From Hyaloraphidium curvatum (taxonomy: Eukaryota; Monoblepharomycota; Hyaloraphidiomycetes; Hyaloraphidiales; Hyaloraphidiaceae): a stretch of DNA of 64,000 bases. Position 1 is the stretch's first letter, and each line of letters opens with the position of its first letter. Made by a program: the position numbers and the translations under genes. The DNA is taken from NCBI GenBank assembly GCA_025558095.1, contig JAIVFI010000009.1, positions 62,001 to 126,000 of the forward strand, read 5' to 3'. Below the pieces are notes generated by a model that saw only the letters and a list, made by a program, of their open reading frames with translations, was not told the origin of the DNA and did no database searches. This document shows, piece by piece, positions 51,328-64,000 of this stretch.

Positions 51328-53084
51328 ATGTCTTCGCTCGCCGAAGTCGCATGCGAGCCCGCAGAACCAGCGCCGAAGGTGCCCGAGCCGGGTTTGCAGC
51401 CTGCGGGGGCGGGGGTGCGGCTCCGGAATTCCCGGCTGCTCGCCGACGAGCTCGCGCGGCTCGAGGCGGAACGCCTCGGAAAGCGCATGGGAGGATCGGA
51501 AGGGTCTCTGCTTGAGATTGGGACTGGCAACGTGTCGGAACTTAGCAAGTCGGCCGGCGGGGACGCCGATGTGCCCGCCAGAACGCCGTCGGCCGAGCGC
51601 AGGCGGTGCGGCATGCGCGGCACGACGTTCGACGCGGCCTACCTTGGACTGTGCTTCGCATGCCTCTTCACAGCATGGAGCGTCACCCAGAACTTCCTCA
51701 CAACCCTGTTCCCCGGATACGGCTTCCTCTCGCTGGCCCTCATCTTCGCCTCCTTCGGCATCTCCTCCCTCCTCGCGCCCACCCTGGGCCGTCTCCCGCC
51801 CATCAGCGGCGACCCCCGCCTGGCCATCCTCTTTGGCGGCTCCCTGTACTGCAACGCCATGCTCGCCGTCGCCTCGGGCAGCGTCGCCTACCTCCTCGCC
51901 TCCTCCGCGCTGGCCGGCCTGGGCGCCGCGATGGTCTGGATCCACCAGGGGGTGTACATCGAGGCCGTGGCGAGGAAGAGGGCGGCGGCGGATGCGGCGG
52001 CGGTGGGGGAGGATGGGCCGGAGGGGGCCGAGGCGCGGCTGAGGAAGTCGGTAGGGGAGGCCGCGGGGACGTTCTGGCCGCTGGTGGCCTTGGCGGGTCT
52101 CTTGTGGGTCAAACGCTGCTTTGCCTGCACTTTCTGTCTGTCCTGACGGCTCCGCTTTGCCATCACAGGGGGAACAGCGTTGGCCTGATCGTGCTTTCGA
52201 GCGGGGCAAACTCGTCAACCATGATTTGGACGTTCTTCGGGATCGGCCTCGGCGCGCTCGTACTGATGTTCTTTGCCAACTCGGAGTACCGGGAGCACCG
52301 AAGGATTTTGGCACCACAGGCCACCGAGAAGCAGTTCTACGGGCAGAAGCAGCTGCCGGAGAAGCAGCTCTCCGAGAAGCAGCTTGGCGTGGCGGTGCCT
52401 CCTCCCACCCGCCGCACGGGGGACTTCGCGGACCTCTTCGCCTTCCTGCGCTCCAAGCTAGCCCTCCTGACCATGCCCATGTTCATCATGCAGGGCTGCA
52501 CCGCCGCCTTCAACGGCGGCGTCATGTCAAGCATGGTCGGCCTCGACGGCGGCGGGCCAAAGACTCTGACCACATACTACCTCATCCACGCCGTTTGCGG
52601 TACCATCGCAGCCCCCACCACCTCCCGCATTTTCCAGATCCGCGGCGGATGGACCTGGTGCACACTTCTGTGCGCAGTGGCGCTCGCCGCCGAGCTATCC
52701 CTCTCCATGCTCATCGTCGCCGGCCGCTTCGGACTCCCGGGCGACTCTACCCGGCACTCGGTGCTCCTCACCACCGCCGTGGCCGCCGGTACCTTCGACG
52801 CCTCCTTCAACGCCCTCATTTCTTGCACGATCATGAAGCTCTCGCGGGACGGCCCGCGCCCGCTCGTGGTGTTTTCCGCGTACCGCGCCGCATCGTGCCT
52901 GCTGGGTTTCGTGCCGGTCAGCGTGGCGGCGACGCTCACCAGGCCGCACGGGGACGGCCTGCCGGGATGGTGGGCGGTGCTCGAGGCGTGCATCGGGGGG
53001 TGGTTCGTGCTGTTTGCGGCGACGTACTCGGTGTTGAACTTGCGCGGGAGAGGGAGGGTGGCGCCTGGACCGAGGTCCGCTTGA
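51328..53084 (+). CDS. UNC93-like major-facilitator transporter
   Basis: Exons 51328-52103 and 52169-53084 give 563 aa; the 65-nt intron (GTGGGT...ATCACAG) joins ALAGLL to GNSVGLIVLSSGAN. A ~95-residue hydrophilic N-terminus precedes about eleven membrane helices. The first helices read like UNC93/DUF895 proteins: YLGLCFACLFTAWSVTQNFLTTLFPGYGFLSLA and ALAGLGAAMVWIHQGVYI. A charged cytosolic loop at mid-protein has an EKQ-x2-EKQ-type repeat (QKQLPEKQLSEKQL). UNC93 proteins are MFS-fold regulators of channels or organellar transport; the fungal substrate is unknown. The last ~55 codons and 3' region are duplicated at 42064-42321. Confidence 0.82.
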
Positions 53085-53564
53085 TGGAGGCGGGCGCCTT
53101 CATGGGGCTGCGCTGGGGAGGAGTTGCAAGGCGCGAAGTGGTTCAAAGTGCCGTCGTGCCGAAGTCCAGTCATGTACTATTGCACAGCATCGTATCAATG
53201 TAGATGTTCATTTCGCTGGTGGTCTTGCCACGACCGGCTGTGGTCTTCGACGTGGGTTGGAGTCGGACTGAAGCACTTCCCTCGATCCACTGGATATGCT
53301 CATCTTGGACGCGGACGCACGGGGCGGCACAAACAGAGCAGATGAAAGAGAGAAAGAGATCTAGTGGGTATCTACATCTGTGCGTGCGGCCCGAGGGCGG
53401 CAAGAGTTCTACGCGGAGATGTGAAGAAGAAGGTGCCCGGAATCCGGGCTCGCGGCGGCCCACACTACTGGGTGCCCGCATCGGCCCGCGATGTTCAAAC
53501 AATGTCTGTGGTGGCGGCGGCAGCCCGTCCGAGGAGTCCGGCAGGGCCGGCCAGGGCCGGGGGC
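53085..53564. other. Spacer between transporter and microprotein genes
   Basis: About 480 bp separating two convergent 3' ends; it matches 41681-42153 in inverted orientation with scattered changes. No gene of its own. Confidence 0.6.
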
Positions 53565-53803
53565 TCAGTGCCCGGCGATGGCCTTCGCCGGCTGCTGCTG
53601 CGCCGGCTTGGGCATGTCCGGCCAGGAGACGTGCATGCAGCGGTCCGCGGGCTTGACGCTGGCGGCGACGCCGGCGACGTGGCGGCCGCAGCCTCCCCCT
53701 GGGGTCGGAGAAAGTGTGAGCGCCGGTCGGGGAAGCGGAGCAGGGACGCTCGGCACTCACAGGCGGTCTTGTGGCAGTCAGGGCAGGTCGTGGGGAAGCA
53801 CAT
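53565..53803 (-). CDS. 58-aa Cys-rich microprotein (right-arm copy)
   Basis: Exons 53803-53761 and 53698-53565, with a 62-nt intron identical in place to that of the left-arm copy. The predicted protein is the same 58 residues (MCFPTTCPDCHKTAW ... AIAGH). Two physically separate, intact, apparently identical coding copies point to a recent duplication or to gene conversion between the arms. Confidence 0.8.
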
Positions 53804-54575
53804 TCTGAAGGGCGAAGAGGTAGGCAGGCTGAGTCGGTCGTTTGGAAGGTGGTAGATGCAGAGTTGGCCTTGCGCGGGGGTTTATGTAGGGTGCCGAGCA
53901 AGCCGCGCTGACCGAGCCGGATTTGTAAGCCGAGCATCCCGGCCGGCCCGACGTGCCGAACCGCTCCCTTGGCAAGCCGCCAACACCTCAGGCCCGAGCG
54001 TGGTGATGCCAACGCACCGCAAAAGACATGCCAAGCTCGATACAGCGCCGTGGCTCCTGCTTCGATGCTTCGCGGGCTCCGCGGTGGTTCCTTTCGCCGC
54101 CTCCGGAGGCAGTTCCGGCCAGCTGACGTGGAGGCAACGGTCCGAGTCCTTGATGCGCGCAGTGACCTGCGCGACGTGCCTGCCGCAGCCTTGCCCTGAA
54201 GCCGTCTGAAGAGGGAGGGCCCGAGCAGAAGGCCCATTTTGGAAGGCAGGGAGGGGGGAATGGGGTCGGCTGTCACTTGGCGCGCCAGCGCGGGAACGGC
54301 GGAAAGCTCCGACCCACAGGCGCTCTTGTGGCCAATGGGACACTGAACGATGTAGCATATTGATGGGAGCTAGCTCCTCTCCTTATTCAACCTACAGTTC
54401 CGGCGGCGGCAGTTTGGTGTGCGCAAATCTGCTGACTGTGCGCAGCCCCGACAACAACAACCAGCAGCTACCGAGAGCTAGAGGACTGGAACGCTCCGCA
54501 GAGCCCACGAGCCAGAAGCCGGTTGCTTCATATGGCCGCTTCGAGAGCAGATAGCCGTCCAAATTCTCCAACTTC
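53804..54575. other. Intergenic part of the right arm
   Basis: Holds the promoter side of the microprotein gene (53804-53950) and the second Cys gene copy (53990-54358). Bases 54359-54575 are the 3' side of the SDR gene; no other gene seen. Confidence 0.5.
53990..54358 (-). pseudogene. Second Cys small-protein gene, start codon lost
   Basis: Exon-1-like sequence reads (I)CYIVQCPIGHKSA with ATA where the family has ATG. A GTGGGT...CTTCAG intron joins it to WQGCGRHVAQV, then RCLHVSWPELPPE, matching the microprotein family. The ATG overlapping this site (ATATGC) starts the wrong frame. Unless an unseen upstream exon supplies a start, the gene is silent. The left-arm equivalent (40900-41200) is damaged more heavily. 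Confidence 0.6.
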
Positions 54576-55777
54576 TCAGAGCTTCGGTGCCCCTTCTCCA
54601 CCGATCGCTACCCACTTGCGGAGCCAGCTAGCGAACGGCTCCGCAAGCTTTGCCGCCGCGATGCTGGCATCGGCGTCGCCCCATCCCGAAAACATCCGCG
54701 TCCTGCTCTCCTTGGCAAAAAAGGCAGCCTCGCCACCGAATATAGACTGCCGCAGGGAAAAACCACCGTCCACCCTGATTTCGGCCCCGTTTGTGTAGGC
54801 GGCCGCCGGCGAGAGGAGATATACGACAGCCGCAGAGACCTCGGAGTCGCTGCCAAAGCGGCCGGAGGGGATGGTGGGAAGCACCTTTGTAGAACGGGAA
54901 TCTAGCATCTCGATGCGCATTGGGTGACCGGTGATCCGTGACTTACGCCGCCGTATGCGTCGACGATCTCCTTGGGGTAGTGCCCGCTCATGGGACCTCC
55001 CGCGAGGATTGGCCCGGGGGTGACGCAGTTGATCCTTACACCGCTCAGCGTGGACCATTCCAGCACCAACGTCTTGGTCAGGTTCCACACCGCGGCGCGC
55101 GCAGCCCCCGTGTGCGCCATGCTTATGAAGCCAGTCTCGTGGTTGGCTAAAATGTTGACTATGGACCCCGCGTGCTGCTTCATGTAGCCCAGGTAGGCCG
55201 CTCGAGTCATGTTAAAGGTCCCCACGACGTTGAGCTCCAGAACCGTTATGAGCCCCCTTGCCGTGATCTTCTCCGCGGGCGCCATGAACTGCCCCCTAGA
55301 TCTCCGTGAGCCACGAATGACAGATTGTCGAGGGCGGCTTACCCCGCGTTGTTGACCAGGCCGTCCAGCCTGCCATGCTTCGCAACCACCGCCTCAACCG
55401 CGGCCGCGCACGATTTCTCGTCGCGGACGTTGAGCCCTGGTGCAATGTCGCACTTCCCGCCGTGCACTTCGATCTCCTTTTTCGTCCTTTCGAGAGGCTC
55501 GGCGCGTCGCGCCGCAATGACAACGGTCGCACCGAGAGAAGCAATCTCGTGCGCCACTGGGCGAGCACCGTCAGAATCTCTTTGTCGACAGAAGTCCCGA
55601 AGCGCGTTGAAACCCACTTGTGCGCCCGAGCCCGGTGCCGCCGCCTGCCAGTGGTGTGGAGCTTAGTTCCGGCGGCCATCCCCGCCGCGCCGCGGACGCC
55701 GTACCCGTCACGATGATCACCTGGCCCGCGAGCGCGTCGGGAGCAAAGACGGAGCGGTACTTTGGGAGCGCGGCCAT
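54576..55777 (-). CDS. PECR/DECR-like short-chain dehydrogenase, right arm of the inverted duplication
   Basis: Five exons (55777-55705, 55644-55618, 55556-55343, 55295-54947, 54884-54576) of 73, 27, 214, 349 and 309 nt, exactly the sizes in the left-arm gene; 323 aa. Motifs: [11 protein letters not shown] across exons 1-2, [14 protein letters not shown] across the third intron, [31 protein letters not shown] and GAEIRVDGG. The active-site Tyr is again Trp (WNLTK, codon 55087-55085). Both copies lack stops or indels in exons while introns differ in length and sequence, so both appear to be under selection. It probably uses NADP(H) on an acyl-CoA-like substrate. Confidence 0.88.
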
Positions 55778-56003
55778 GGCGTGATTCGCGGAGGACGAGG
55801 TCGTGGAATGGGCGACAATGGTGGTGTTCCGGGGAACATTCGCTGGGGCTGGTGCGGATCCTCTCCTCGAATCCTTAGCTTGTCGGGATGGGATAGGACG
55901 TCGAACAATTAAAGGTGTTCATTCCTCCAAACGACACAACTACGCGATATGCTTATCAAGCCGGCCAGCGGAGCTTGCCTCTTGCCTCCCCACCACATAG
56001 CAA

Positions 56004-57879
<1,876 letters not shown>

Positions 57880-58166
57880 GGCGTGCAGGCGAAGGTGGAG
57901 GGTGTTGCAGCAAGGTAGCGTCGCTTTGCGGTGCGGAACGGTGTCTGGAGGCAACGGGGTCGAAGTTGTGCGCGAACGAGCTTTAGATCCGAGGCAGCAG
58001 GTTGAGGCAAGTCGGAGGCGCGGGCTGAGGCACAGCGCACCACGGCCCGACGGCAGCAATACGGTTACCCGGTCCGTTGAGCCACGCGGGAGGCAAGCTG
58101 CTTCATCCGACATCTCTTATCTAGACACAGTATATGGATGCCTGTGGTATCGGCCCGCCCCCCTCA

Positions 58167-61100
58167 CTAGATTGTGATCTTTGCCGGCATGTACGCCCCC
58201 GGGTACAGCTTCCGGTCCGGCAGGATGTTGGGAAAGTCGTAGTTGGGAATCGATATCCGCCCCTCCTCGTCGTACGCCACGGTGTGCAGCTCGTGCGGTC
58301 CCGGCGCCAGGTCCGACACATCCAGCTCCATCGACCAGTAGTAGTACTGGATGCCCGGTGAGGGGAACGTCCACGTGCGCACCGTGCGGCGGTCCAGCTG
58401 AAGCTCGATCCGCACGACGCCCACGGCGCGGCCCATGACCTGGAATCCGATCGAGCTGTCCGCCTCGCCCTCGACGAGGAGCATCGTCGAGCCGACGGGG
58501 ATACCGCCGGGCGCCACCATCGCCGCGTACAGGCCGGGCGTCTCCCAGAGCAGGTTGCCGGCGATGCGCGTCAGCTTGGCCATGGGGCCCGAGGCCACGT
58601 TGCGTCCCGGATGGAAGGTCGGCGCCGGCAGGTCGCCGAACCACGGCCGCGGCGGCGTGTAGGCGCCCGCGTAGCCCGCGGGGAAGTCCACCTCCACGTG
58701 CACGTCCCCGACCCACATGTTGGCCGGTAGCGAGATGATGATCCTGTTGCTCGCCCGCAGCGCGGCGGCGGGCAGCTGCAGGATGACCCCCTGCGGGTCC
58801 CCGCTCGCCACCGGTCCGATGGTCCGGTTGACCGGCGTCCAGCCGGGCACCATGGCCGTGCACACCGTCGGCTGCCCCCATACGGTGTATGCCCGGTCGT
58901 TGAAGCAGACGACCGCGGTGCCGTCCCAGAAGCGCTCGTTCGAGTTGCGGTCGCCCTGCCGCGAGAACTTGAGCCGCGCGGCCGTGGCCTGCGACAGATC
59001 GTCCGGGATGGAGACGCTGTAGGTGAACTCGGAGACGTCCAGCGTGGGGCCGGCGAGGCGGTAGTTGGCGTCGTTGGTCCCGCGGTAGGAACGCACAACG
59101 CGCCGCGCAGGGGACACGGAGCTGAAGCCAAAGTTGTCCCTGTTTCACGGTCCAGGTCAGCCAGGCATCGGGACGAAGCCACGGCCCTTCACCCACCAGT
59201 GCACCGTCACGAGCGGCATCGAGTTGGCGTTGGTGACGTTGGCAAACTGCTGGAAGTGCACCGATCCCCTTTGGAACGGCAGGCCCAGATTGCTGACGGT
59301 CATGAGCCTCGTCCCCGACACGTCCAGCGTGAACGTGCTCCTCGACATGCGGATGAGGAACGGCCGCCGCAGGTTGGGAGTAAAGTCGATCCCGAAATCG
59401 CGCACGTTGACGTTGGCGGCCTCCCAGCCGCGGTTGCCGTCGTACACTTCGACGAGCATCTTGTTGCCCGCGGCGTGGAGCCGCAGCGCGCCCTCGGGGA
59501 GCGCCGGCATGGGGGCGACCGGCTGGTGCGCGGGGCCGGAGAAGGAGAAGCGGTCCTCGTCGGGGCCGGGGACAAAGTCGAGGAACCAGTAGTTGGACTC
59601 CGAGGGGCCGTCTGCGAGAGAGGATGTCGGTCAGCGAGGTGTCTTCCGAGGGCGACGAAGGACCAACCAAAGTCGAAGGCGATCGTGCCGGTGGTGTCGG
59701 TAAAGTCAAACACCCCGATGGGCCTGGACGTCACCATGGCGGGGCTGTGAGATGCAGATGATTAGCATGTAGGCTTCCCTCGAAGCCAAAAGACCCACTA
59801 GATGTCGCTCAGGTTCGCGCTGGGACACCTTCCCGAGGTCTTGACCGCGTTGTGCCCGTGGAATTGCCTGTGTCCGCACGGATCAGCACCGTCCGATCAC
59901 CGCAGCCGAGACGGACCACCCACCCGTTGACAAAGTTGGCCGACGCCGCCGGGTCCGTGCACAGCGAGTAGCTCGTGACCCACTTGGCGGGATCGAACTG
60001 CCCCGCGCCGATGTTCATGTCGTCGAAGAACCCGCTGCACGCCTGCCGCAGCGCGTCGACCCTGGAGGCGTTGCTCCGGAACCGCACCTCGGCGCTCGGC
60101 GGGCCGAGACGGCCGGCCGAGGTGCCGGCGTCGATGGCCTGCACCACGGCGCCGTAGAGGACGCCGGGGACGAGGGGCTGCAGCTGCGTCGCGCGGAAGG
60201 CGGTGGGGATCTTGAGCGCGGCCGAGGTGTTCGAGATCGGGTACTGCCGGCGGCGGAATCAGCACGAGCGCAGGCAATCCGCAACGCTAGCAAACGCACC
60301 CAGGTCACCAGGTATCCCGACAGCTTCCTCGCCCAGAACCTCGTCCCGTACTCGGTGAAGTGCCCCAGCGAGTCCCACGACAGCGTGGCCACCCTGTCGT
60401 CCTCGACCACCTGCACGTTGCCCACCGCCGGCAGCGCCGGATCCGAGCGCGGCGGGAACACCGGCAGCCCCGCGACCGCCTTGGGCTGTCCCAGCTCCGC
60501 GACCATGCCCAGGGTGACGTTCTTGCCCCTCCACGTCCCGTACGGAAGCCCGTAGGCCCCGACGCCGTCGTAGTCCGCGAACCACGGGTTCCCCGCCGAA
60601 TCGTACGCCCTGACCTCGATCCCGAGCCGCCTGTCCCCGCCCTGGCTCCAATCCGCCAGCGGCACCAGGTCCACGTCCGCCCACCCGTACACGTAGCCCA
60701 TCCCCGGGCGCGGGTACGTGTACCTCTGCGCCACCTGCCCCGCGACGAGCAGCTCCACGCGCGCCACCCCGCGCTGGGCAAACTCGGCCCCGCGGATGCG
60801 CCCCGCGAGCGCGGTACCGGCCTCCCACTCGACCTGCAGCACGGTCGAGTTGACGCGCAGCCCCGTGCGGAAGAAGAGGGGGTGGTTGCCCCACACCTCG
60901 ACGCCCTGCACCCGCGCCAACCCGGCGGCGGGTCCCGTGCCGAGCCAGGCGGCGGTGGGCTCGGGGTTCGACGCCGTGAGGAAGGGCGCGAGCCAGTGCG
61001 CCGCCGGCGCGTAGGCGGGTACGCTTGCCGCCGGGTAGGTGAGCTCCACGTGCAGGTCGCCGACCAGCACGGGCCCGAGGAGGTCAAACAGGAACACGTT

Positions 61101-63416
61101 GGTCCCCCTGGCGACCCACGCCGGATCCAGGCGCACGATCCAGGTGCCCGGCCACGCGCCGGGGGCGCCGAACTGCGCCGCGACTTGCCCGGCGGTCTGC
61201 TCCGCGGCACCCGCCGCGGCGGCGGATGAGCACGGGATCGACCGCACCCCGACGAACCCGTACACGTTCATCGCCACCCCGTTCGCGCGCCCGGGGGCGA
61301 GCACGCACAGCGCGTTGCGCCACTCCCACATCGGCGGCTTCCCCCCGAAGTTGGCGTACGAGAAGTGCAGCAGGATGGAGGCGGCGCCGGTCGGCTCGGC
61401 GTTGATGTCCACGGCGAAGGCGAGCTGCTGCCCCGGCACCACGCGGCGGTAGGTCGCCTGCGTCGAGTACGGATAATCGAGCACGTTGCCCTGCACGGGA
61501 GCGGGGGCGGGCGCCGAGCGGGACCACCACAGGTTGTCCACCGATACCCTGTGCAAGGGAACCGCGGTCGGGCCGTCGGTGTCGTTGCCGGCCAGCTGCA
61601 GGAGGACCTGCGCGCGGTCCCAGTCCATCCCCGGCACGGCGGCGCGGAGCACCTCGGTGCCCGCGAGCGAGAGGGCAATGGAGCCTTTTGACACCCGGAG
61701 GACGAACGCGCGGCGCATGCCGGGAACCCCGAGCCCGAGGTCCAGGGAGTCGAGGTCGGAGCGCTCCGCGAGGGAGGTCCATTTCCTGCGGAGGGAGAGG
61801 AGGTTGCCCGCGACCTGGTGCACGGCGAGGAAGTCGGACTTGTCGGCCGAGAAGGAATCGTACTCGCGGGCCGCGGTGGGGAGGTTCGTGCCGAAGCCGG
61901 GGTCGGCGCGGTCCGCCGAGGGGTTGGGCACAAGCATCACCGTGAAGCTGGACGACCAGTCCGGCACGCCGTCGGTTTCCCAGCCCACGAGCGCCTCGGC
62001 CCCGCCGGAAAAGTCGAGCGTGCCGAGCGGCTTGACGCTGACGGCGGCCGGGGAGCCCGGCGGGCACAGCGGCGAGTCGAGGTTGCGCGAGGTCATCAGC
62101 AGGTGCGAGGCCGGCACGTAGGCGGATGTCGATGCGGGGTCGGCGCACGGCGAGTGCAGCACGAGGAAGCTGCGCGGATCGGGCGGCGACAGCGGCGCGT
62201 TGAAGTCCAGGAAGCGCGCCGCCGACGCGCGCAGGGCGGCCACGCGGGCCTCGCCCGCCGACAGCGACACGCCGATGCGCATGCCCGCGCCGAGGGGGCC
62301 GACGCCCGACGCCGACACGGTGCGCACGGTGCATCCCCAGGTTTTGGAGGCGGCGGCCTCCTGCGGCGTCAGCTCGACCTGGATCGCCCGGTACGGCGTC
62401 ACGAAGGCCTTGCTGATGCGGCCGTCGGGCACCGGGTCCGATGCCGAGGCGGCCGAGAAGCAGTCCACGGCGAAGCCGGTCACGCGCGAGTCCGAGTCCC
62501 AGAAGCGCGAGCCGTATGCGCGCACGCCGCGCCCGTTGGCAAAGGTGCCCCAGCCGATCGAGAAGGCGGTCTCGGAGACGAGCAGCACCGAAAGCGGGCC
62601 CGGGGGTATCGGCAGCGTCGGGTCCTGCGCGTCCTTGGTGGCGATCGCGGCCGCCGGGGGAGGGGGCGTCGGCTGCGGGTTGATGGTCGACTTTGGCGCT
62701 GATGGCGATGGCGGAGGTGGAGGCGGGGGAGCGGGCGGCGGCGGGGGTGGCGGGCTGGGCGGCCGCGTCGTCGTCTTTGCGGGAGGCGGGGGCGGCGGGG
62801 GGGCGGGCGCCTTTGTCGTCCGCACGACGGCCGGCGGCGTGGTGACCTTTGGCGCGGCCGTCGTCGGCCTCGGCGCCACGGCGTCCCCGGCGCCCCGCTT
62901 CGTCGTCAGCCGCCGCCTGCTCGTCGTCAGCCGCCGCCTGCTCGTCGTCTTGCGCCTCCGCGACGTGGTCTTCCTGACCGCCTTCCTCGTCGTCTTCCTC
63001 GCCGCCCTCTTTGTCGTCTTCCTCGCGACCAGCTGCCTCCGCGCCATCCGCCGCCGCTCCGCCTCCAGCGCGCCCACCGCCGCGCCGCCCTTTGCCCGGC
63101 CCTCCTCCGCCCTCAGTCTGCGCTCCTCCATCTCGCGCCCGCGCCGCGCCCGCTCCTCGGCCAGCAGCGCCGAGCCCTCCTCGACCGTCCGCGCCCGCTC
63201 GTACGCCAGCTCGTCCCAGAACCCCGGCACCTCGCGGTCCGCGTTCCCCTTGCCGTGCGCGAACGCCGGCGCCCTGCTCCCGCCGTGGTTGTGCAGCGCC
63301 GCCGACGCGTCCGACCGCCGTTTGTGGAGGAGAAAAGGCGTGCCCGCCGCGAGCGGCAGGAGCAGCAGCAGCGCCGCCGCCGCCCACGCCGCGGCACGGA
63401 TCTCGCTCGGGCGCAT
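58167..63416 (-). CDS. Large secreted protein with Arg/Thr linker and an internally duplicated module
   Basis: Five exons (63416-60300, 60243-59846, 59744-59668, 59611-59197, 59139-58167) give 1659 aa; the 101-nt intron 59745-59845 is the least certain. ATG 63416 opens a signal peptide (AAAWAAAALLLLLPLAAGT). A charged helical stretch (ERARRGREMEERRLRAEEG) follows, then an R/K-TT linker (RKTTSRRRKTTSRRRLTTSRRR) and Pro runs. The rest is two copies of one architecture: a fibronectin-III-like domain (YGSRFWDSDSRVTGFAVDC / YGTRFWARKLSGYLVTW), a ConA-like beta domain (CADPASTSAY / CTDPAASANF ... PLGTLDF / PIGVFDF), and a beta-rich region ending in MGYVYGWADVDL / IQYYYWSMELDV. Likely an extracellular carbohydrate- or protein-binding surface protein; no catalytic motif is seen. 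Confidence 0.72.
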
Positions 63417-64000
63417 CTCAGGAGCGTGCGGGAAGACGGCGGGACCGCCCGGGGGGGCGCACGGGCCGGGGAGCCATTCTGGGATGTTGGCACCGCCAGA
63501 GGGTCTTTTGCAACGGCAAGGTGAGGTCGGCGGCTGGTGCTGATGACGGCAACCCCCAATCCCCCCCGACCTTCCGACCGCCCGGATTGGCTCCGGAGAG
63601 CCGCCCAAACTCGTCCGGAGGGATCAACCGGACCATTCGTGGGGCAGCGTGACCGGGGAGGTGCGGATCCCGGATGACTCGCCGTCCCTCTGCGGCGTCC
63701 CCCCAGGCAGGGCCGGGGACCACAGCCCTGCGCTTCCCCTGGCGAAAACGGGACCGTCGGAACGGCGGGTGCCACGGGCATAATCTCCGGAAATCGCTGG
63801 TGCGGGAAAAGTAGGCCGGACCGGTGGGGATGGGGACGGTGAAGCTCGTCCGCAAGCTGCACCCACGAGCCGCGCCCGGAATGGGACCGTGGTGGCGCGC
63901 ATCGCGCGTCCGGCAGGTCCGGCGCCGGCACGATCAGGATAAAACGGTCCGGTGGGGAAGTGCAGAGGGGCGATTCGGCTGGACTCTGGGAAGCGGACCG
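63417..64000. other. Window edge, no gene recognised
   Basis: The last 584 bp lie upstream of the large secreted protein and should include its promoter. Short frames on both strands have no recognisable content. Confidence 0.4.

Larger units (their letters stand above)
52918..55870. repeat. Right arm of the ~3 kb inverted segmental duplication
   Basis: Mirror image of 39460-42325: UNC93-like 3' end (+), shared spacer, microprotein gene (-), second Cys gene copy (-), SDR gene (-). Here the transporter is complete and extends out of the arm to the left, so this arm is the likelier source of that segment and the left arm the recipient. Confidence 0.86.

Noticed and set aside
60259-63387. Long alternative minus-strand frames overlapping the large secreted gene
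   Set aside because: They are shifted frames over the same exon; only the chosen frame shows the signal peptide, the beta domains and the repeated module.

Overview
The window looks like chromosomal DNA of a GC-rich, intron-dense fungus. Many genes carry introns of about 47-136 nt (most 50-70) with GT...AG ends, and many have a CTGAC/TTGAC-like branch site. The gene content is fungal: a LysM chitin deacetylase, an A. fumigatus-type UDP-galactopyranose mutase, a C2H2 factor, an F-box protein, P450s and secreted Thr/Ser-rich wall-type proteins. I cannot name the species. Several lineage-specific families suggest it is far from the usual model moulds. All exon joins given here were deduced by hand from splice signals and frame continuity; none has transcript support.

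Layout: 1-654 is the 3' end of a PPR protein gene. 867-7384 (-) is an eight-exon secreted mosaic protein with an SdrD/Cna-B-like domain and a 282-bp tandem repeat. 8195-9363 (-) is an extended SDR reductase. 9912-11551 (+) is the first of three paralogous polytopic membrane proteins with a CxCPxC motif. After a gene-poor 2.5 kb stretch come a SAM-like/WD40 protein (14020-16235) and a secreted S41-type protease (16543-18828). 19191-21409 (-) is a broken copy of the secreted Ig/propeller-like gene at 28222-30441 (+). Between them lie a chitin deacetylase, an O-fucosyltransferase-like gene, a Cys-rich secreted protein and two small remnants of the same Ig/propeller family. 30478-35769 holds the two other CxCPxC membrane paralogs flanking a cytochrome P450. 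Next are a class-I glutamine-amidotransferase-like protein whose nucleophile is replaced by Ser, and an F-box protein.

39.5-42.3 kb and 52.9-55.9 kb form a large inverted segmental duplication. Each arm carries a five-exon PECR-like SDR, a decayed copy of a small Cys gene, an intact 58-aa Cys-rich microprotein gene, and the 3' end of an UNC93-like transporter, which is complete only in the right arm. The spacer between the arms holds a secreted Cys-rich protein, a DUF707-myo-inositol-oxygenase fusion divergently paired with UDP-galactopyranose mutase, a C2H2 zinc-finger protein and an aquaporin. To the right of the duplication are a 12-exon 4-hydroxyphenylpyruvate dioxygenase and a 1659-aa secreted protein built from an internally duplicated module.

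Common themes are secretion and cell-surface chemistry (wall deacetylation, Galf supply, a glucuronate-forming domain, mosaic surface proteins) and local duplication followed by decay. The most unusual items are the DUF707-MIOX fusion opposite UGM, the inverted duplication with its orphan exon, the Ser-for-Cys amidotransferase, and the CxCPxC membrane family.
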